Assembly (NCBI GenBank): GCA_949752735.1
Contig: OX457042.1
Location: 38,066,195-38,130,194 of the forward strand
Reading direction: 5' to 3'
Length of the DNA: 64,000 nucleotides
Source of the DNA: Lumbricus terrestris
Lineage: Eukaryota; Annelida; Clitellata; Crassiclitellata; Lumbricidae
Shown here: one piece after another, positions 1 to 10,900 of the stretch
Layout of the letters: every line of letters starts with the position of its first letter
Position numbering within the stretch: position 1 is the first letter of the stretch
The notes under the pieces: model-generated
Databases searched by the model: none
The model's input: the letters and a program-made list of their open reading frames with translations, nothing else
What the model was told of the DNA's origin: nothing
Position numbers and translations under genes: made by a program

Positions 1-320
1 CTATATGTATGGAGGTACATGTATACTTGCATCAAATTAAGTAAGTATGTATGCAGGTCTCTGTATTCACGTATGTATGGTATGCATACATAAATTGTGC
101 GCATTAAGGTTGTATGCACGTATGCAAGTAGGTAGTCTATGTGTGCATGCATATATACATTGTATTGTATTGTATATTAGCATTTATAAAGCGCCTCTTA
201 CAGACTAGCAATTCAGAAGCGCTCAATATGTATCTGGACGTAGGTCAAAATACAGCACATTTTATTTAAACTTCTTAATTATGTCTGATTGTCTATGTAA
301 GAGAATCGCCTTTCGCCAGG
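1..320. repeat. Degenerate TATG-rich tract and LINE/SINE-type 3' end
   Basis: The first 160 bases are a decayed tatg/tgca-rich microsatellite. At about 155-235 a short (attgt)n run is followed by gcatttataaagcgcctctt and, later, a gaagcgct box. This resembles the 3' end of the L2-like LINE at 53164 (catttatatagcgccccttc) read on the minus strand, so it is probably a truncated LINE or SINE tail. No gene is seen. Confidence 0.4.
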
Positions 321-1648
321 TTGACCCATATTCTGTTGAAAGTTCATCTCTTGGTTCTAGATCATATTGCACCTCCTATAGAAGGTGTCATTAGAAATTT
401 AGAAGGTGTTTTTATCGAATTGCTCTTATGTGTGATATCGGAACGAGCATCAGGCATCCACAAAGGTTGGTCTGATCGCCAATCGGATCAGCAGGACCTG
501 TTTCCAAGTCTAGTTTTAAAGGCCAGGGTAACTACTTTAACAACAGCGCAGTGCAGATGTATGTGCCAAGGTTCTCGTCAGACGAGCACCTACACCTGCA
601 CTGCTCTGTTGTTAAAATCACCTGAAACAAGTAAATTACACTCGGCTGACTTAACAAGTATCACAGAAGCAGAATCGACCCCAATACACCCATGAATATA
701 ATAGACATTCAAAAGCAAAAAGATCAAAATCCAATAAAGAAATGCACGAACGCGAAGTTTGGCGGCGACCGAATGTTTCCCCAATGAAATCCCATTCATA
801 TGAATAACATTAACATCGATAATCTGCATGTAAATAGGTTTGTTCATGTTGCTGAGAGTGATACAGGAGGAATTGAAAATATTTCGCTGCAATTTCGATT
901 GATTTTTCTTATTGGATGGCGTTCGTTGACAGACTACTCTTCACAGACCCAAAGAATGACTAGGCCTTATACGCTAAAAAATTTGGTAAACAGTAGTAGT
1001 CAAATATCTCGGTCCAGATGTCACTAGCCACTGATCGACCGAGTGTATTTAGCAGACAGAACTATAATCTAAACCGTTATTTTCTTACCAAAGCCACAGC
1101 CAATCAGCCATCGTGTTGACATGATGATGATGACATCACATGGAGAAATGAGACCACGAGACAAATTCTACAGGAAACCTCCTCCCAGAAAACCTTTTTG
1201 TGTCATTTGTGTCATATGACACATAATTATAGCGAGTTTGAAGGCTGGCATGCATCAATGAAATGACAAAATTATCAAAATCCTATTCGAAGCGAGTGAA
1301 TGAATGTCTTGTAAATAAGGTGCTGATCGACCCCTTGGTAAACGCTTTTCCATTTGGTTTTCCATTGACACAAAATCTCTATTCTGTGATTGCAAAGGTT
1401 GTGTGACCACGAGGCCACAGTTGCTTCCTCCATCATCTGCTGACTGCTGGCTGCTGATGCTGGTCCATGTTGTTCAATGCCACGTTCTTCAATGCCACGT
1501 TGTTCAATGCAGCGCGCATAAATCGTGCTAAATGGATGGGTGAAGAAGGATAACATCCGGGTTGTTGATCAGCCGGAAATAATTGCTGTCAGTAATCATC
1601 AGCTTCTCGTAGAGTCATGTCTCTAAACGCCGAAGGCAACGAACGTCT
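321..1648. other. Intergenic, nothing recognised
   Basis: Only short open frames of about 75-124 codons occur, none with a recognisable domain, codon pattern or splice context. The sequence is unique-looking and moderately AT-rich. I see no RNA gene or clear repeat. Confidence 0.5.
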
Positions 1649-1950
1649 TCAGTGCTCCTCCTCCTCCTTCTCCTCTTTCTCCTCCTCCGTTTTCTCTCCT
1701 CTTCTTCCGTCTCCTCCTCCTCCTCTTCCTCTTCCGCCCCTCCTCTTCCTCTTCCGCCTCCTCCTCTTCCTCTTCCTTCTCCTCCGTTTTCTCTCCTCTT
1801 CTTCTTCCTCCTCCTCCTCCTCTTCCTCTTCCGCCCCCTCCTCTTCCTCTTCCGCCTCCTCCTCTTCCTCTTCCTCCTCCTCCGTTCTCTCCTCTTCCGC
1901 CTCCTCCTCTTCCTTTTCCGCCTTCATCGATTCCTCTCCTTGCTGCACCT
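1649..1950 (+). repeat. Polypyrimidine tract (CTC/CTT)n
   Basis: About 300 bases of interrupted cctcct / cttcct units, nearly all pyrimidine on the + strand. Both strands are open in several frames (Ser/Leu/Pro-rich or Glu/Arg-rich), as expected for a trinucleotide repeat without stops. I do not regard these frames as genes. Confidence 0.85.
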
Positions 1951-2851
1951 TCTTCTATCCCTGCATGCTTCATTCATTTCATTGCATCTCCTTCTCTCTT
2001 CTTCACCTTTCTCCTCGCAAACTTCCTCCTTCTTTTTCTTCGTCCTTGAGTGATGTGTGCATCTTGTTCCGAGATTTTTCTTCTCTTTGCATCATGCACC
2101 ACCGTTGCTCCTAATAGCCGCACGACGTTGCGAATGTTGCGCTACAGCAACGGCTGCAAGCATGTAAAGCAGAGGACCAGCAGAGTCTCAGCCGGAAAGC
2201 AACGCTGCTGTTGCAGAATTATTGCAGGACTTGGGTCTCTTCTACTTGGGTCTCTTCTGCTCGATTCCCAATGCCATGTCCACCACCGACCTATAATAAT
2301 ATGCTATTACGCATGATGCATTATACACATTAAACACAGATGCATGCTTATAGGTAGGCTACACCAAGTGAAGTCTGCAGAGACGGCTACACATGGACAT
2401 ATACATGTAGCTGCATACATTGACATGGACACGCATGGACATAGATACACATGGTGACATGGACATAGATACACATGGACATAGATACATGGACATAGCT
2501 CTAGAGTCTAGACACACACGAACATAGACATAATTACACAGACAAGCGGACAGTAAAGAGACGAAGCTACAGACACATTGCAGAACAACTTTTAGCATAA
2601 ACAAAGAGGCGACCATCAGAATATCGATATCTTCTCATTTTATTCAGATTTTGCCATTGATCACGATTTCTGGACCAGTGTATCACCATCAGTTGCTGTC
2701 GCTGCAGCCACTGATTCAGGCGCCATAAAAATTCAGCAGATTGCAGCATCCGAATGGAAGGAAGATCCAACAGATGGTCGTATATAGCATAAAAAACATA
2801 TCATGCCCGTTTAGATCTGGTTCAATTCGCTGCACAAATCTGACATAAATC
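1951..2851. other. Intergenic with decayed acatggacatag repeat
   Basis: No gene recognised. Between about 2390 and 2510 a degenerate minisatellite repeats acatggacatagatacac-like units. The rest is unique-looking sequence. Confidence 0.5.
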
Positions 2852-3220
2852 CATAGGCGGAGACCTGGGCCGAGAATTGGGGGGGACGGAAAGACGCGAG
2901 ATTTTCCGAAAAATTTCTGACGACCGGCGAAATCTCGAAAAAAAATTGTATTTTCGCCGCCAAAAAAGTTGATGACCTTTTTTTCTTTCTTTTTTGGTCA
3001 TCTAGCCAAATCTCGACGAAATTTTCTATTTTCGCCGCCCAAAAACTTGATGACTTTTTTTTCCTAGTCATCCGGCCAAATCTTGACAAAACTTTCTATT
3101 TTCGCCGCCAAAAAAGTCTTGACGCTCAAACATTGGGGGGGGACAAATGCATGGGCCGTCCCCCCAACACTTTTATTGGGGGGGACCGTCCCCCTGTCCC
3201 CCCCTAGGTCTCCGCCCATG
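2852..3220. mobile_element. 369-bp MITE with 8-bp target duplication (hAT-like)
   Basis: The left end reads cataggcggagacct and the right end is its near-perfect inverse (aggtctccgcccatg), giving a terminal inverted repeat of about 15 bp. Both sides are flanked by the direct repeat cataaatc (2844-2851 and 3221-3228). An 8-bp duplication is typical of hAT elements, although the usual CAGNG terminus is absent. The interior has two or three diverged ~65-bp tandem units (tttcgccgcc, gatgactttttt) and G-run/C-run blocks just inside the right end. There is no coding capacity, so it is non-autonomous. Confidence 0.75.
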
Positions 3221-3378
3221 CATAAATCGACACTTTCTTAATTAGCAATAAAAATTACTATCTTAGCAGTTATACCGACTTGTAATTTACTCATTTTGCC
3301 GCAACATAGCAATAAAATCTCACATATTTAATTGAACGAAACGGAAATTTACAACGGTTTTTACAACGGTTATGTTAT
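3221..3378. other. Host sequence between MITE and LTR element
   Basis: Short AT-rich stretch with no feature. The last four bases, ttat (3375-3378), are the target-site duplication of the LTR retrotransposon and are repeated at 14741-14744. Confidence 0.6.
3375..3378. other. Target-site duplication, left copy
   Basis: ttat immediately before the TG of the left LTR, matching ttat at 14741-14744. If the LTR were taken to begin one base later, a 5-bp ttatt reading is also possible. Confidence 0.75.
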
Positions 3379-3511
3379 TGTGACGCGTGGGGGCGCCGCC
3401 TGTCCTAACGTTTCCGACCCCAAATTAATGGGCCCTACTGTTGCGCGCCCCCTTAAGCGCGGTTGAGGAAAGCTGGGTCCTAGGTCAAAGGTTTTGGTGT
3501 CAATGGTAGCA

Positions 3512-3522
3512 GGTTCGAATCC
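3512..3522 (+). promoter_or_regulatory. tRNA B-box-like motif in LTR (copy 1)
   Basis: GGTTCGAATCC exactly fits the RNA polymerase III B-box consensus GGTTCGANTCC. It is preceded by tcaatggtagca, reminiscent of tRNA arms. It lies antisense to the element's genes and recurs at 13424-13434 in the other LTR. No good A box is visible, so it may be a tRNA or SINE relic captured by the LTR. Confidence 0.45.
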
Positions 3523-3638
3523 TAACCTAGGGTGTGAGCTTCTCTGGTTACCAAATTCCTCAGGATGGGCCGTTTTTGGACATATGTCAGCGGTGGCTGT
3601 TAAGCTCACAACAGCCCCACTAAATGGGTGCTTATCAG

Positions 3639-3649
3639 GGTTCGATTCC
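3639..3649 (+). promoter_or_regulatory. tRNA B-box-like motif in LTR (copy 2)
   Basis: GGTTCGATTCC, a second exact B-box match 127 bases from the first, preceded by ggtggctgttaagctca at about 3592-3608, which loosely recalls a tRNA D arm. Repeated at 13551-13561. Function is unproven. Confidence 0.45.
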
Positions 3650-4828
3650 TCAACTTTCCCCCATGCTCCATCACCCACTTTACCTTCAGCTACCGACTTC
3701 ACCATTGTTTCACATTCTTTCTGGCGGGAACTTAATTGGGCTTGCTGCATGGAAACTAGATTCAGCTCTTCAGCTAGACCGATTAAAATGCTACTCTGGC
3801 GCTCCATAAATTGTTCTATTGTAGTCATTTGTTTCTGTAATACAGCAGGGTCTAAGTCATCAGTATTGTCTGTAGTCCCCAACTCAAGGGTTTCTCTCGG
3901 ACATAACTCATCTTCCTCTTGTCCTGTCCCTAAGACACTGTCCGTTTCCCCGTCAGAGTCCATTATAATTTGATAGCAAAAATCACTTCACAGTTCTCTA
4001 TTTAAGTTTCATTTATTTCAGAATTAATCAAGCGACTGTCTGTCTTTCATTAGCAATTATTTACACAGCCGATAAAATAGAAACAATATTAAAGATTCAC
4101 GATTAAGGCCCTCCTAAAACGCCTATGTCTCTTGACTAGCTTAAGTTTTATCAGATCAGTTCGCAGACTGACTATTTCACACCTATCCGATCAGTTCACA
4201 GACTGAATACACCACAACTAATATTTGCACCAAAAATAGAGATACAAGTTTTATCTAATTACACCTAGTTCAGGTTCGAGCTCTATAGATTAGGTTGCTT
4301 ATACTTCCCTGTTCCCATTGATATTTTAGGACAGCCGATCCACCGTTTTCCGTCCTGTAGAAAGTTATTGAGTCGTCGGCCGATGCCAGAATTTCTCCGT
4401 CGGAAGCGTATTATTAATTTAATCGTTGCCGGAAATCTTCGTAATTACACATCGATTCACAAGACATCGGAAGAACCTCGTCTTCTGCACTGAGAAACTT
4501 GCCAGAATCGAAAATACCATCAATTTTACCACGATTCACGATTTCCACCAGCATAGGTCCTACACGATTCAACTCTGCAGCCCGACTGAAGGTTTGCGCG
4601 TTAATTTGCCGCAAGAGAGCGCTTTTTAGCGCCTAAAACATCGCGTGATGTCTAACCAATCAAAAATCGCACGTGGCGGAAAGTTCCATTGAAAAATGCA
4701 TGGGAAGCTAAATATAGCGATGACCGCATCGATCAGTGCTAAGCATAGCACCCATGAATTCGTAATAGAAATAGCGGCCTTACTTAAGTAAATAAGTAAG
4801 GTAGCTTGTAGCAACCTGGTTCGCTACA

Positions 4829-4838
4829 CCCCCCACAA
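4829..4838 (-). other. Polypurine tract before 3' LTR
   Basis: On the minus strand TTGTGGGGGG sits directly against the TGTAGC start of the 3' LTR. It is the only purine-rich run there and is in the canonical position for plus-strand priming, although short. Confidence 0.6.
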
Positions 4839-7462
4839 CTTACTCTTAAATTTACCAGTACCCTGGTAAATTTAATAATACTTCGGAGCTCGAACCGGAT
4901 ACATAGTACTTGTATATCATCTAGCATGCTACAGCTTACAATGTCTCAGAAGTTGCATCAATTGGCATAGAAATTTGTACAATGGCTGATTATTAGTCAG
5001 TCATAAGGGTTCACATATGCCCAACAACAGCTCTTAACTAACCGAGGTCTTCACACTGACCAACAAAGTCTTACTAATCTCCTCATTCACATAAACTGTC
5101 ACAATTTTTATCATTAATACCTGCCATCAGATTACATACATCATATAGCAATAATATCTCGGAAAGGTAAAACATAGCAATGCAGGAGATAGCATTTCCA
5201 AGACAACTCAGTAACACAATTGTATAGTCCACATAAAATAACCAATTGAAATCATATCTTCATTTCACGACTAGTGTTATATGCTAGATCCCACGATGCT
5301 AAATTATAGGGGCCTGGTACATCTAAGCCGTAACATTACTGCTTACATCCAACTCAGTAGCGTTAAACGAGGAATGGCCAGAACCATGCGGCCTTCTTAA
5401 TAGTAAACAGCGTTGTAACTATCGTTTCTACCTTCCACCACTCTCGACCAACAGGGTCCAGCAGGTCAGTTAGTGACGCGAGGAACACCTCCTCAAGTAG
5501 GGGACTCAAATGAGATAGGTAGCGGTGGGACACCTCCATAGCCAAGGTCCATGTTCGGAAAGTCCAAAGACTGTCTTCTTTCCATGGAGTTAGTACAAGC
5601 CCGTTTACCGTAACCCCATTAATTACACATAGTTACAATCACATAGCTTAACTACTTTTAGCAATTATTCACAATGAAATTTAACTACCTTCTACTTCCA
5701 GCAATTGCACGGAACCCTAGCGAGAGAAAGTCCTCTTAACACATGTAGTCATGTTCCGGCGCCAAATCTTATATTAATCCGTTATTACATTTTTATACAG
5801 CAGTGGCATTATTAGAATTTCACATATAATAATCACAATCAACAATAATCGCTATAGAAGAATCAATACCTTATACAATTTTATGATTATGATACTATAC
5901 TAAATCTCAGGCACACAAAAGTCTGAGGCCCTAATCCATTTAAACTTGTTATCAAAAGCCACAAAATGGGAAATGCATCTTCAAGCACACTCAGTCGCTC
6001 TCATACATACTACCTTACTCTATCTTTCAGACAATGTTTGATTTCCACAAACAATCTATTCTACTGCAATCCGAAACCAAGGTTCACCCATTCCCCAAGC
6101 CAAACATATACAGCAACTTAAAACTTAAGCTGTGTTTTACAGGCACGCATTCCTTTTACAACAAGCCACTGTTACAGAGATGAAGCAACGTCAGATCATA
6201 AACCTAGGGTACTAATAATGCATACCAACATGCACACGTTTCAACATTACATCAAGGCTTAGCTACCTGGATCGAAGAAGGAATTACTGCTCAGCTAAGC
6301 ATACCCAAGGGATAAAGGATTTATTCCCATATCCTATAATAGTCTATTACATTACAATCCTTGCAGGAAGTAGTCTAAGACTGTACGAATTCATTTCGTC
6401 ACTAATCCACAGGCACAGCTTCACCATTGCATGCAATCTCCACTGCCTGCTACAGTGATTCTGCCTCTAAGTCTATAATCCAACTTACTCACTAACTCTC
6501 AGGGCGATGCTTACAATTGGGTGCTCTACTCAACCTTACTACACACTCTAGCACCACATCATCACCAAGTTACTCGTTCATCCAATCACACAAGGTTATC
6601 CTTCAATCACCACGCAGAATGCTAATTACTTCTACCATAGCATATTATAATCATTTAACTTGCAATCACATCTTATGCAATTTACATCAAACACAAAATC
6701 TGCCCTTCTTCGTGGCAACGAGAAAGCAATTCAAATATTTAAACTGAGTTTAAAAACTACACATTTTTATTTCAAACTAAGGGACTACTCTTTAAGCATT
6801 ACGCTGGAGCTAATACTTACTAAATGTCCTTGTAGCATCACATCACTCTACATTACTTTCTTGTAACTGCTACTAAACCTTACTGTAAACATTTCCACAT
6901 AGTTATAGCCAACTAGCTTACATCAGAAAGCACAGCATTTATGCACAAGAAAATAAAACAATGTATTCCCACATCACATAGTTACATATCATCAAAAAGC
7001 AAATAAAACAGAGAAGATTCTATTCTCCCATCGCTTACTCTCGTCGCCATTACACGACCTGGAGGGATTCTACACGAAACAAGTACAAGTATCTTTACTT
7101 GGTTATCTCTTATTTATCCCATTTCTTAATTATTCATCTCATCTACATAGTTATTTTTATCATCAGAGGACACACATGGAATCTGTAACACTTAAGCTAC
7201 ACTTCACACTAATAAAACTATGCATTCTCACATAACCTATATCATCATATTACACTGCATTACTGTAATCAACTTTCACATTTTTACACAGTAAGAAAGC
7301 ACAATATATCAACGCACATTAAAAGAAGAATGTAAACCTACATCTCAAGGCCACATATGATATCATCAAAACACAACTAAAGCAGAGAAGACTCTATTCT
7401 CTATTCACCTACTTGTCGCCATTACGCGACAGGACTACCCTATCATATCACATTACATTACG
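4839..7462 (-). other. 2.6-kb non-coding spacer between pol and 3' LTR
   Basis: Within the retrotransposon, downstream of integrase. The longest frames are under 80 codons, and none shows a signal peptide plus transmembrane pattern as an envelope would. The sequence is AT-rich and unlike the coding part. Close to integrase a segment ending in gtcgccattacgcgac (about 7360-7430) is repeated in diverged form at about 6986-7056 (gtcgccattacacgac), 374 bases apart. Confidence 0.7.
6986..7433. repeat. Diverged direct repeat in spacer (374-bp offset)
   Basis: Two related blocks, 6986-7056 and 7360-7430, share atcatcaaaa, a(g/c)agagaaga and tctattctc followed by tcgccattac. The intervening sequence also has loosely similar cacatagtta and cattctcaca pieces, consistent with an old tandem duplication inside the spacer. 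Confidence 0.6.
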
Positions 7463-7948
7463 CTATTCTCTATACCTACGGGGCGGCACAATGGTCCTAC
7501 GCGGTCTCGAAGGGGCTACCTCTTCTTCTTCGCCCGAATCATTGGCATTTGCCAAAACCTCCAGGTCAACTGGTTCAACCAGGTCAGGGATAAGGCCCAT
7601 CTCCCAGTCCCTAGGGGTTTCTCCTTCGTATCGTTTTAGTTTATCGACATAAACTAACTTAACCTGTGATCGGGCCGACTTCTGTATTTTATACAGGACA
7701 GGACCCAGTTGTGCCATAACTCGGTAGGGTCCAGTATAGGGTTTGTTCCATTTTTCTTTTACCCCGGGTCGTCGCCTCGGGTAGAAATACCAAACCCATG
7801 ACCCAATGGCAAAGGTAGCCGGTTTGACCCTCAGGTTGTAGCGGGCACTCCTAGTGGTAGCCTGGCGCTGCATAACTTTCCTGGCAGTTTTAAAACCGGT
7901 TTGTACATTTTCAATTTGATTTGCAACAAAATAATCCACATTTAACAT
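7463..7948 (-). pseudogene. Integrase C-terminal part in shifted frame
   Basis: About 160 codons directly downstream of the Gag-Pol frame but in another phase. They contain the integrase C-terminal GPY/F-type module (YTGPYRV, then LYKIQ and VYVDKLKRY), the segment expected right after the catalytic core, and end in a basic RPRRTIVPPRRYRE tail. Overlap with the end of the Gag-Pol frame places a one-base shift at about 7930-7960. No chromodomain follows. The shift is either a mutation that inactivates this copy, an assembly error, or a programmed shift; the first two are more likely because Ty3/gypsy elements do not normally recode here. Confidence 0.85.
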
Positions 7949-10900
7949 TATTCATGTCCCGCACATCCCCAAGCACTAAATCAATAGGCATGCACAATTC
8001 CCTTGACAGAAACAACCGATTCGGAGTGAATCCGGTGCTTTCATTCTCGCTGGCTCGGTAGGCGGCCAGGACGTAGGGCAGATGCACATCCCAGTCTTTC
8101 TGATTTTGGGCTACCACCTTTCCCAGGAGGGCGTTCAGGGTCCGATGAAATCTTTCGACCGCGCCATTCGTGCTCGGCTTATAGGGGGTGGTACGGATTT
8201 TGTCGATTTGAAGGAGACGGCACAGTTCCTGAAACAAGGCCGCCTCGAAGCAGGGCCCTTGGTCCGTCAGGATCTGCCGCGGGCACCCGAACCGGCAGAA
8301 CACTTCCTTCACGAGGACACGGGCCACGGTCGCTGCCTCTTGGTTGCGGATCGGGTGCGCCTCCGCCCAGCGCGTGAAGTGGTCGACAGCCGTCAGGATA
8401 TAACGGTGTCCTTTGCTGGAGGTGGGATGCGGTCCGGTGATGTCCACTCCGAGGCATTCCATGGGCGCTCCTACGGCCATTGATTGCAGTCGCCCTTGCT
8501 TGGGCGGTTTGCCTCTGAAGTATTGGGCGCAAGGAGTGCATCGCCTCAGTGCCATCCGAACGTCTTCTCGCCAGCCGGGCCAGTAGGCTCTCTTCTGTAA
8601 CTGGGACAAGGTTCGTTTGATTCCCATGTGTCCTCCAGTTATTCCCTCGTGGGACATCTGAATCAACGCCAACCGACGACTAGGAGGTGGAATCAACTGG
8701 TAGTTAGCGACGTTGCCATCCTCTGCATCCAGCCATTTCCGTACCAACAGTTCATCTCTCAACTCCAACTGCGGCCATTGGGAGATTAGGTTCTTTACGG
8801 CTCCACTCTGACTCCTTACTTCCTCGTAAGAGGGCGGATCGCTTGAGTCCAACTTCTTCTGAATCACCCAGTCCAAATCGGTATCGGTTCTTTGCTCGTC
8901 ACGCATGACAGTCCTATTCCAATCCATTGGTAAGCCAGTTAGCCCATTCGAGAAGTCTCGCAGTTCCCGAACAGCTTGTATTTGTGGTGGAATGCGGGAC
9001 ATAGCGTCTGCGTTTCGATGTGCCGTCCCTGCCCGGTGCTGAATGTCAAATTCAAATTCTTCTGTAATGGCTAACCACCGCGCTTGCTGTCCGATGGGGA
9101 GAGGGGTCCTCCTCAACCATTGAAGCGCCGAATGATCTGTCCGAAGGAGAAAACGGTGCCCCAGCAAGTACTGTCGGTAGGCCTTTAAGAAATGGACGAT
9201 TGCGAGAAGTTCTCTTTTCGTTACATCATAATTCTGCTCAGCTCTCGAACAGAGGCGGCTCCCATAGCAAATGACTCGTTCCTGTCCTCGTTGGATTTGC
9301 GATAGAACAGCTCCTACGGCCTCTCCTGATGCATCAGTGTCAAGAACGTACATTCCGTCGTCCAATGGTAAAGCCAGTATTGGTGCCTCGATAAGAAGTT
9401 GCTTCAACTGGGTGAAGGCCATTTCACACTCTTCAGACCAGAGAAAACGACACCCCTTCCTTGTCAGGGCATGTAGCGGCTTAGCGATGTTAGAGAAGTC
9501 AGGAACGAACTTCCGGTAGTACGAGCACAATCCGATAAAGCCTCGGACTTCCTTAAGGTTTCTCGGAGTCGGCCAGCTCCGCACAGCAACTGTCTTTTCC
9601 GGATCGGTCGTGATTCCCTGCTCGCTGATCACATGTCCTAGGAATAGTACTTGTCGTTGTAGCAGGTGACATTTTGACGGTTTCAATTTCAGTCCCACCT
9701 TGGCTAGACGCTCCAGCACCTGTTTTAGTCGGTTCAGGTGCGTCTCCAGGTCTTCGGCGAAAACAATGATGTCGTCAAGGTAGATGAGACATACCTCTAA
9801 GTTCAGTCCAGCCATTACTAGGTTCATCATTCGTGAAAAGGTGGCCGGCGAGTTGCAGAGGCCGAATGGTAAGACCCGAAACTGGAAACTTCCTCTTCTA
9901 GTGATGAAAGCCGTCTTATGCCGGTCTCTTGGATGTACCGCCACCTGATGGTAACCTGCACGGAGGTCGAAAGTGCTAAACCACCTTGCCCCGGCCAAAG
10001 CGTCGAGACTTTCGCCGATGAGGGGAAGGGGGTAGGCGTCCTTCCGGGTTTTAGTGTTCACCGCACGGTAGTCCACACAAAACCTCGGGGTACCGTCTTT
10101 CTTCGTGACCATAACCACATTGCTGGCCCAAGCGGAAGCGGAGGGTTCGATGAGTCTTTGTTGCAACATTTGATTTACTTGTTCATCGATGGTAGGTAGT
10201 ACGGACATGGGTTGCCGCCGTAGCGATTGTCTAACAGGACTTTCGGTCCCCGTCTCAATCTCGTGTTGAATCGCATCGGTGAAACCTAAGTCCCATTCAT
10301 TTAAGGAGAAGGCCTTCTGATTTTCTAAGATGATTGCCTGTAATCTTTGCTGTACTCCCTCCGGCACATCAGCTGCAATCTCTTCCCATAGCGGGGCCAG
10401 AATCTCGGTAACATCCTCTTCGGTTTGCTTCCGCGATGTCTCGGTGATGGCTGCACAAGCAGAATCGGTCGTTGCAAGCGGCTCTTCGTCTGCTACGATA
10501 ACCGGTTCGGCGGTGCATTGGATTCCTCTCTTTATCCAGATGGGTCGACTGGTCGGATTCATGACTCTGAGTGGCAGATCAAAAGTCCGGTGTGGAAGCA
10601 GGGTCCCTGCTAGAATGAGCCCGGAGTCCAACAGTTGAGGTCTGACAGCCCAGTGGGTGGCTACCGCCTTCAGGTTGGGTAATACTGCATGTGTCGTTAT
10701 GTCCATTTCACTATTTGATGGCACTTGAACATCACGAGAAACGATTATTTTACGACATAGTCCTGAACGGGATTTACCATGAACGGTGAACCAAAAGTTC
10801 CGCACGAGGACCCATCTTTTCCCCATATGCCACAGGACATTTTCTTTCACCATCCATGAGAGACCGAGGATAAGTTCAGCAACCTGCTCAGTTACCAAAC

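Larger units (their letters stand above)
3379..4828 (-). repeat. 3' LTR of the Ty3/gypsy-like element
   Basis: Same length as the 5' LTR and differing from it, as far as I could see, by one base at position 9 of the left end. The left-hand flank interrupts the LTR-encoded frame, which stays open for 197 codons here (3963 down to 3370) before running into host sequence. Confidence 0.93.

Noticed and set aside
3490..3660. True tRNA genes at the two B boxes
   Set aside because: No acceptor stem, anticodon arm or clear A box can be folded around either motif by eye.
4839..7462. Envelope-like gene downstream of integrase
   Set aside because: No frame over 80 codons and no signal peptide or transmembrane pattern.
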